Origin: JAMOBE01 sp039908285
GTDB taxonomy: Bacteria > Pseudomonadota > Alphaproteobacteria > Rhodospirillales > Rhodospirillaceae
Direction: 5' to 3'
DNA length: 30,073 nt
Assembly (NCBI GenBank): GCA_039908285.1
Contig: JAMOBE010000040.1
Coordinates: forward strand, 1-30,073
Within the stretch, counting starts at the first letter, position 1. Every line of letters starts with the position of its first letter. Below are positions 26,939 through 30,073 of the stretch, in pieces. Below the pieces are notes generated by a model that was not told where the DNA came from, did not search any database, and saw only the letters and a program-made list of their open reading frames with translations. A program made the translations under genes and the position numbers.

Positions 26939-27277
26939 CTAGATGGCGTCGGGACCCCGTTCTCCGGTTCGGATGCGGATGGCTTCCTCGATGGTGTAGA
27001 TGAAGATCTTGCCGTCGCCGATGCGTCCGGTGTGGGCCGCGTGCTGGATCGCCTCGACCGCCCGTTCGACGAGGCCATCGTCGATGACCAGTTCAATCTT
27101 GACCTTGGGGAGGAAGTCCACGACGTATTCCGCCCCCCGATAAAGCTCGGTGTGGCCTTTCTGCCGTCCGAAGCCCTTTGCCTCGGTGACGGTGATCCCC
27201 TGAAGCCCGATTTCGTGCAGGGCCTCCTTCACCTCGTCCAGCTTGAAGGGCTTTATGACCGCCTCGATCTTCTTCAT
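26939..27277 (-). CDS. glnB: Nitrogen regulatory protein P-II
   Basis: 112 residues from ATG 27277. The T-loop has Tyr51 (TELYRGAEY), the uridylylation site, and GKIFIYTIEEAIRIRTGERG completes the C-terminal signature. P-II trimers sense 2-oxoglutarate, ATP/ADP and, through GlnD, glutamine, then act on GlnE and NtrB. Its place just before glnA marks it as glnB rather than glnK, since no amtB is adjacent. A sigma-54 type promoter lies 74 bases upstream of the start. Confidence 0.97.
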   Translation of the reverse strand: MKKIEAVIKPFKLDEVKEALHEIGLQGITVTEAKGFGRQKGHTELYRGAEYVVDFLPKVKIELVIDDGLVERAVEAIQHAAHTGRIGDGKIFIYTIEEAIRIRTGERGPDAI

Positions 27278-27350
27278 GAACCCCGGATCTCCGGCTGCGG
27301 TGGAGTGCTCGCCAAACGTTCAGCGATGCTTATGAAGCGGACAACCGTGT

Positions 27351-27366
27351 AGCATGGGGCGTGCCA
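27351..27366 (-). promoter_or_regulatory. Sigma-54 (RpoN) promoter for glnBA
   Basis: The minus strand reads TGGCACGCCCCATGCT: GG and GC are exactly ten bases apart as required, and TGGCACG is a full match to the -24 consensus. The -12 box has ATGCT instead of TTGCW. This suits NtrC-activated nitrogen-limited expression; I could not pick out a convincing pair of NtrC sites upstream. Confidence 0.75.
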
Positions 27367-27570
27367 GTCGTGCAATGCCGCAAACCAGCCTGTTCCCCCT
27401 CGACTTTTACCGACACGGCTTTGGCCGATCGGCGACGCTGCTCATGAATTGATCAAAATGCTTGAATTTTGGGCACACGTGGACCAGGAGGGCCGTATCA
27501 CGGGAATGAGAAACTTTTTTGGATAAATTGCGAATTGTCACGGCGAAGGGGGGCGCATCGTGATCTTATG

Positions 27571-27705
27571 ACGCCAGCGCGAGATTTGCGCTGACGTTGA
27601 ATGACGGCAGCGCTGGTCGGCACGCTAGGCTGGTCCCCAGGGACAAGCCTCCCTCTGTCGAACTTGATGCCGGGCCGCGCCCCCTGCCGGCCCGGCACTT
27701 TTTTT
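27571..27705 (+). ncRNA. Candidate small RNA between glnB and the CoA-binding gene
   Basis: No protein gene precedes the plus-strand terminator at 27668-27705, so the transcript it ends is probably non-coding. Two stems precede it: CAGCGC/GCGCTG (27575-27593), and AGGCT-G-GTCCC with GGGAC-A-AGCCT (27627-27650). Between stem 2 and the terminator is an unpaired CCCTCTGTCGAACTTGA stretch that, with preceding T, offers CCTCCC-like anti-Shine-Dalgarno text. The 5' end is a guess; a possible -35 (TTGTCA) lies at 27535-27540. It matches no RNA family that I recognise. Confidence 0.4.
27668..27705 (+). terminator. Strong rho-independent terminator on the plus strand
   Basis: TGCCGGGCCG (27668-27677) pairs perfectly with CGGCCCGGCA (27688-27697), loop of ten, then C and seven T (27699-27705). 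On the minus strand the run would precede the stem, so it does not serve the CoA-binding gene whose stop is at 27712. Confidence 0.88.
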
Positions 27706-27711
27706 CTGGAA

Positions 27712-28155
27712 TCACCGATGCGGCCGGCCGAGTCGCGCCAGTTCGATCTTGGGACAGCGATTCATCACCACCTTGACCCCGGCCGCTTCCGCCCGCGTCG
27801 CGGCTTCGTCGTTGCGCACATCAAGCTGCATCCACACGACCCGGATCCCCTTGGCGGCGGCGGCGGCCAGGGCCTCGTCGGTGACACCCCCCGCCGCCTC
27901 GGAATTGCGGAACACATCCACCATTTCAAAGGGTCCCGGAATGGCCTCGAGGGAGCCATACACGGTCTCCCCGAGAATCTGCTGGCCCACCAGGCCCGGA
28001 TTGACGGGGATGACGCGATAGCCGTTGTCCTGCATGTATTTCATGACTCGATAGCTCGGCCGGTCCTCCTTGGGACTGGCCCCCACCAGGGCGATGGTCC
28101 GCACCTCCCCCAGAATGTCGCGGATGTAAGTGTCCGAATAGGTATCGTGCTGCAT
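27712..28155 (-). CDS. CoA-binding domain protein (YccU-like)
   Basis: 147 residues from ATG 28155 with AGGAGA seven bases upstream (a longer frame to 28191 lacks support). It is a single Rossmann-like CoA-binding domain: ALVGASPKEDRPSY at about 22-35, VIPVNPG at 48-54, VDVFRNSEAAGG, VVWMQLDVRNDEAA, and MNRCPKIE at 131-138. This matches the small stand-alone relatives of succinyl-CoA synthetase alpha N-termini. The cellular role is not established. It lies between the candidate small RNA and the ATPase/TOPRIM pair, all read from the minus strand except the RNA. Confidence 0.9.
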   Translation of the reverse strand: MQHDTYSDTYIRDILGEVRTIALVGASPKEDRPSYRVMKYMQDNGYRVIPVNPGLVGQQILGETVYGSLEAIPGPFEMVDVFRNSEAAGGVTDEALAAAAAKGIRVVWMQLDVRNDEAATRAEAAGVKVVMNRCPKIELARLGRPHR

Positions 28156-28224
28156 GGATCGTCTCCTCGCTCTCTGGTCGGCAATTCTCATTATAACCCG
28201 CCGATGGACTTCACAACGCTAGGA

Positions 28225-28920
28225 CTAGACGGCGGCCAGGGACTCGACTGCCGCCGTCATGGGGACGGGTACGGTGATCTGGAACAGGTCGCAGAACCAG
28301 GCGACGAAGGGCTGGGCGGTGGGGGAGGCGGGGTCCAGGGCGTTCTTGGTCAGCGCCAACCCGAAACTCTGCCCCGGAGGGTCCTGCCAGGCCAGCCAGG
28401 TGTGGATGTCGGCCTTGACGGCGTGCTTGGGCAGGAAGGGTGCGCCATTCTCCTTGGCCTTGGCGGCGGCCTGCTGCGCCATTGGCCAGACGTTGTCATC
28501 GCCTGGAACCAGGTAGTGCAGAAAGGTCTCCAGCATGCCCTTATTGGCGTTGTCGGGCATGATCCAGATGCCCAGGCGCTGGCCTCGCTCGTTTTCGGTC
28601 ACCAAACCTGCGGCAGGAAAGGACTCCGGAAGCTGAGGATGTCGCGTCAGGCATGCCCCGCGCAGCTTTCTCCAGCGCGATTCGAAGTCGCTGTCAGCGT
28701 CGACCACAAAACCAATTATTGCCGCCCCTGGTATTGCTAGCAGCGCCTCCATTTTATCTGGATCTAGAATATTTTCCACGCCCTTGGCATCGTGGAGCGT
28801 GACCGGCCACTCTGGTCTTTTCTCTCCCCACGTGATGCCCTGCGCCTTCATCAGGTGGATGATGGCATGCTTGTCGTCAGCGCCTTCCACCACGAGGTGT
28901 TTATTTCTGGGTTCAATCAT
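28225..28920 (-). CDS. TOPRIM-like protein (DUF3226/DUF4435 type), partner of the upstream ATPase
   Basis: 231 residues from ATG 28920. TOPRIM features: HLVVEGADDKHAI with E12 and D15-16 near the start, and GFVVDADSDFESRW with D74, D76 and D78. A further acidic candidate is MPDNANKGMLETF (D123, E131). The C-terminus has KADIHTWLAWQDPPGQSFG, as in DUF3226/DUF4435-type proteins. TOPRIM folds in OLD and PARIS proteins are metal-dependent nucleases. It begins two bases after the stop of the AAA ATPase, so it is surely the second gene of a pair. The role in defence is inferred from architecture only. Confidence 0.8.
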   Translation of the reverse strand: MIEPRNKHLVVEGADDKHAIIHLMKAQGITWGEKRPEWPVTLHDAKGVENILDPDKMEALLAIPGAAIIGFVVDADSDFESRWRKLRGACLTRHPQLPESFPAAGLVTENERGQRLGIWIMPDNANKGMLETFLHYLVPGDDNVWPMAQQAAAKAKENGAPFLPKHAVKADIHTWLAWQDPPGQSFGLALTKNALDPASPTAQPFVAWFCDLFQITVPVPMTAAVESLAAV

Positions 28921-28922
28921 GG

Positions 28923-30041
28923 CTACCGAACCTCGACGTGGAGTTCCGCCGCGGCATTGATCACGGACGCGGTGTAGGACACCGGCGTGTCGTGACCGGG
29001 CTCGATCCTCTGAACGGTCACCTCGTTGTTTTCATATCCATTCTCGGTGCAGACCGTGGCCAGGCTCTTGATGCAGTCGTAGCTGTGGGTCGTGGCGAAG
29101 ACCTGGACGTTCAACTCCTTGGCCGTCTGGGCCACCAATGTCCACATCTTCTCCAGAACGGTGTAGTGCAGGCCGGTGTCGATCTCATCCACCAGCAGGA
29201 TGCCATCCTTGGCTTTGACCAGCGCGATCGCCAGCGCCAGCATCCGCCACATCCCGTCCCCCAGGCTGCCTATGGGTAGGGGGCGCTTGGCGCCCTTGAG
29301 TCTGAGTATGAAACCGCCGCGACCATTGGAGCCGTTAGAGAATCGTGGAAGCATGAGGGCGGCAATTCTGTCTACGTCTGGCTCAATGGTACTAAGTGCC
29401 TCAATAATTGTCTTTTCTTCGTCACTGAGAGCAATATCACTCCACATATCTACAAGATTTGACGCCGAATACGAACCAGTCGGAACGTATTCCAACGCAT
29501 TGACATAATAAAACTTCCTTTCATGATTCCTTCTGGCAATAGATTCAGTCAGACCACCACGATGCGTAAGAGGAAGCATATAGCCACAAGAATCAGTCCT
29601 AGTGCGAACGGTTATGCAGTATTTGCTATCTGAAAACTCGATTGATTCCCTTCGCCATGGTGGACGACGCTCTGATTTCATTTGTTGTTCTGTACTCACT
29701 CTTTCGCCAGAGTCTTTGATTGAAATAGCAACATCCCAGCAAATATTTTTTGCTAGAATAGAGAATTCCGTCCCAATATTCAGCTCGTGACCATGAAATA
29801 GGTGACAGACATCATACTCTGTTTCTTGAGGGCCATTATCATCATTGAATTGTTCCGCGCGACTAGCAAGGAGACGCCGAATGGAAAGGGGATCCCCCCC
29901 CGACGCCAACAGATAAATCGCCTCCAGGACCGAAGTCTTGCCGCTGTTGTTGGAGCCGACCAGGAGGTTGATGCGGCCGAGGCCGGTCATGGTCAGGTGC
30001 TCGAAGGCGCGGAAGCCTTTGATTTCAAGGGTTTCGATCAT
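28923..30041 (-). CDS. AAA ATPase of the OLD/AAA_15 (ABC-like) type
   Basis: 372 residues from ATG 30041. It begins IETLEIKGFRAFEHL, the usual RecF/SMC/OLD-like start. Walker A is GSNNSGKT at 29-36; the ABC-like signature is LPIGSLGDGMWRMLALA at about 255-271; Walker B ILLVDEIDTG at 281-290 (D285, E286); and an H-loop histidine H319 in ATTHSYDCI. There is no TOPRIM domain in this chain: it is supplied by the next gene. The segment of about residues 60-237, between Walker A and the signature, is encoded by distinctly AT-rich DNA, while both ends are GC-rich like the rest of the window. It is the sensor/ATPase half of a two-gene OLD/PARIS-like module; other roles such as DNA repair cannot be excluded. 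Confidence 0.88.
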   Translation of the reverse strand: MIETLEIKGFRAFEHLTMTGLGRINLLVGSNNSGKTSVLEAIYLLASGGDPLSIRRLLASRAEQFNDDNGPQETEYDVCHLFHGHELNIGTEFSILAKNICWDVAISIKDSGERVSTEQQMKSERRPPWRRESIEFSDSKYCITVRTRTDSCGYMLPLTHRGGLTESIARRNHERKFYYVNALEYVPTGSYSASNLVDMWSDIALSDEEKTIIEALSTIEPDVDRIAALMLPRFSNGSNGRGGFILRLKGAKRPLPIGSLGDGMWRMLALAIALVKAKDGILLVDEIDTGLHYTVLEKMWTLVAQTAKELNVQVFATTHSYDCIKSLATVCTENGYENNEVTVQRIEPGHDTPVSYTASVINAAAELHVEVR

Positions 30042-30073
30042 GGTCCGTGGTCCGGTGCCGTGGTTTGGGGGAG

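Larger units (their letters stand above)
27278..27711. other. glnB upstream region without protein genes
   Basis: About 434 bases between glnB (minus) and the end of the CoA-binding protein gene (minus). It holds the glnBA promoter at its left, and at its right a run of stable stems ended by a plus-strand terminator. Reading frames here have no conserved features. Confidence 0.6.

Noticed and set aside
25493..27352. 619-codon plus-strand reading frame
   Set aside because: Antisense to glnA and glnB, both unmistakable; no recognisable protein features.
27601..28740. 379-codon plus-strand frame
   Set aside because: It passes straight through a strong terminator and then lies antisense to the CoA-binding and TOPRIM genes.

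Overview
The window looks like chromosome of a GC-rich alphaproteobacterium, most likely Rhodospirillales-like. The reasons are the mnmE-mnmG-rsmG-parA-parB block with parS sites of the form TGTTTCACGTGAAACA, a glnB-glnA operon with a sigma-54 type promoter, an aerobic-type cobN, and short palindromic repeats of a kind common in alphaproteobacteria. The genus cannot be decided from the sequence alone.

Left part (1-9144) is a signalling island. A cyclic-nucleotide-binding/PAS/histidine-kinase gene runs off the left edge on the minus strand. Divergent from it is a plus-strand run: a membrane-anchored NMT1/SsuA-like substrate-binding protein, a 1262-residue membrane hybrid kinase (TTG start), and a 915-residue cytoplasmic hybrid kinase that begins inside the stop codon of the previous gene. 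A small CusF-like periplasmic copper-binding protein follows. The spacing suggests one operon in which the binding protein presents a ligand to the membrane kinase.

Middle part (9276-19122) is mostly housekeeping: a PLP-homeostasis protein (YggS family) divergent from a ThiE/TenI-like protein, then parB, parA, rsmG, mnmG and mnmE on the minus strand, followed upstream by a thioredoxin-like [2Fe-2S] ferredoxin and a small alphaproteobacterial protein. On the plus strand are an Ogt-type DNA repair protein and a quinone oxidoreductase. Three parS sites (13261, 13340, 19133) mark this as a chromosome-partitioning region.

Right part (19161-30041): pyrF carries an unrecognised N-terminal extension of about 235 residues with lower GC. 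cobN (cobaltochelatase) stands alone between two large inverted-repeat elements of one family. glnA and glnB follow, then an intergenic region with a strong plus-strand terminator that no protein gene explains (candidate small RNA), a CoA-binding protein, and at the right edge an AAA ATPase followed after 2 bases by a TOPRIM-like protein. That pair has the layout of OLD/PARIS-like phage defence modules and is the best candidate for an under-described system here.

Intergenic regions are unusually rich in palindromes: at least three copies of a hairpin family built on AGGGCCT/AGGCCCT and GCTCCCC/GGGGAGC arms, including a 200-bp element with perfect 43-bp inverted ends between mnmG and mnmE, and two elements built on ACACGGATAAACACGGAT units on either side of cobN.
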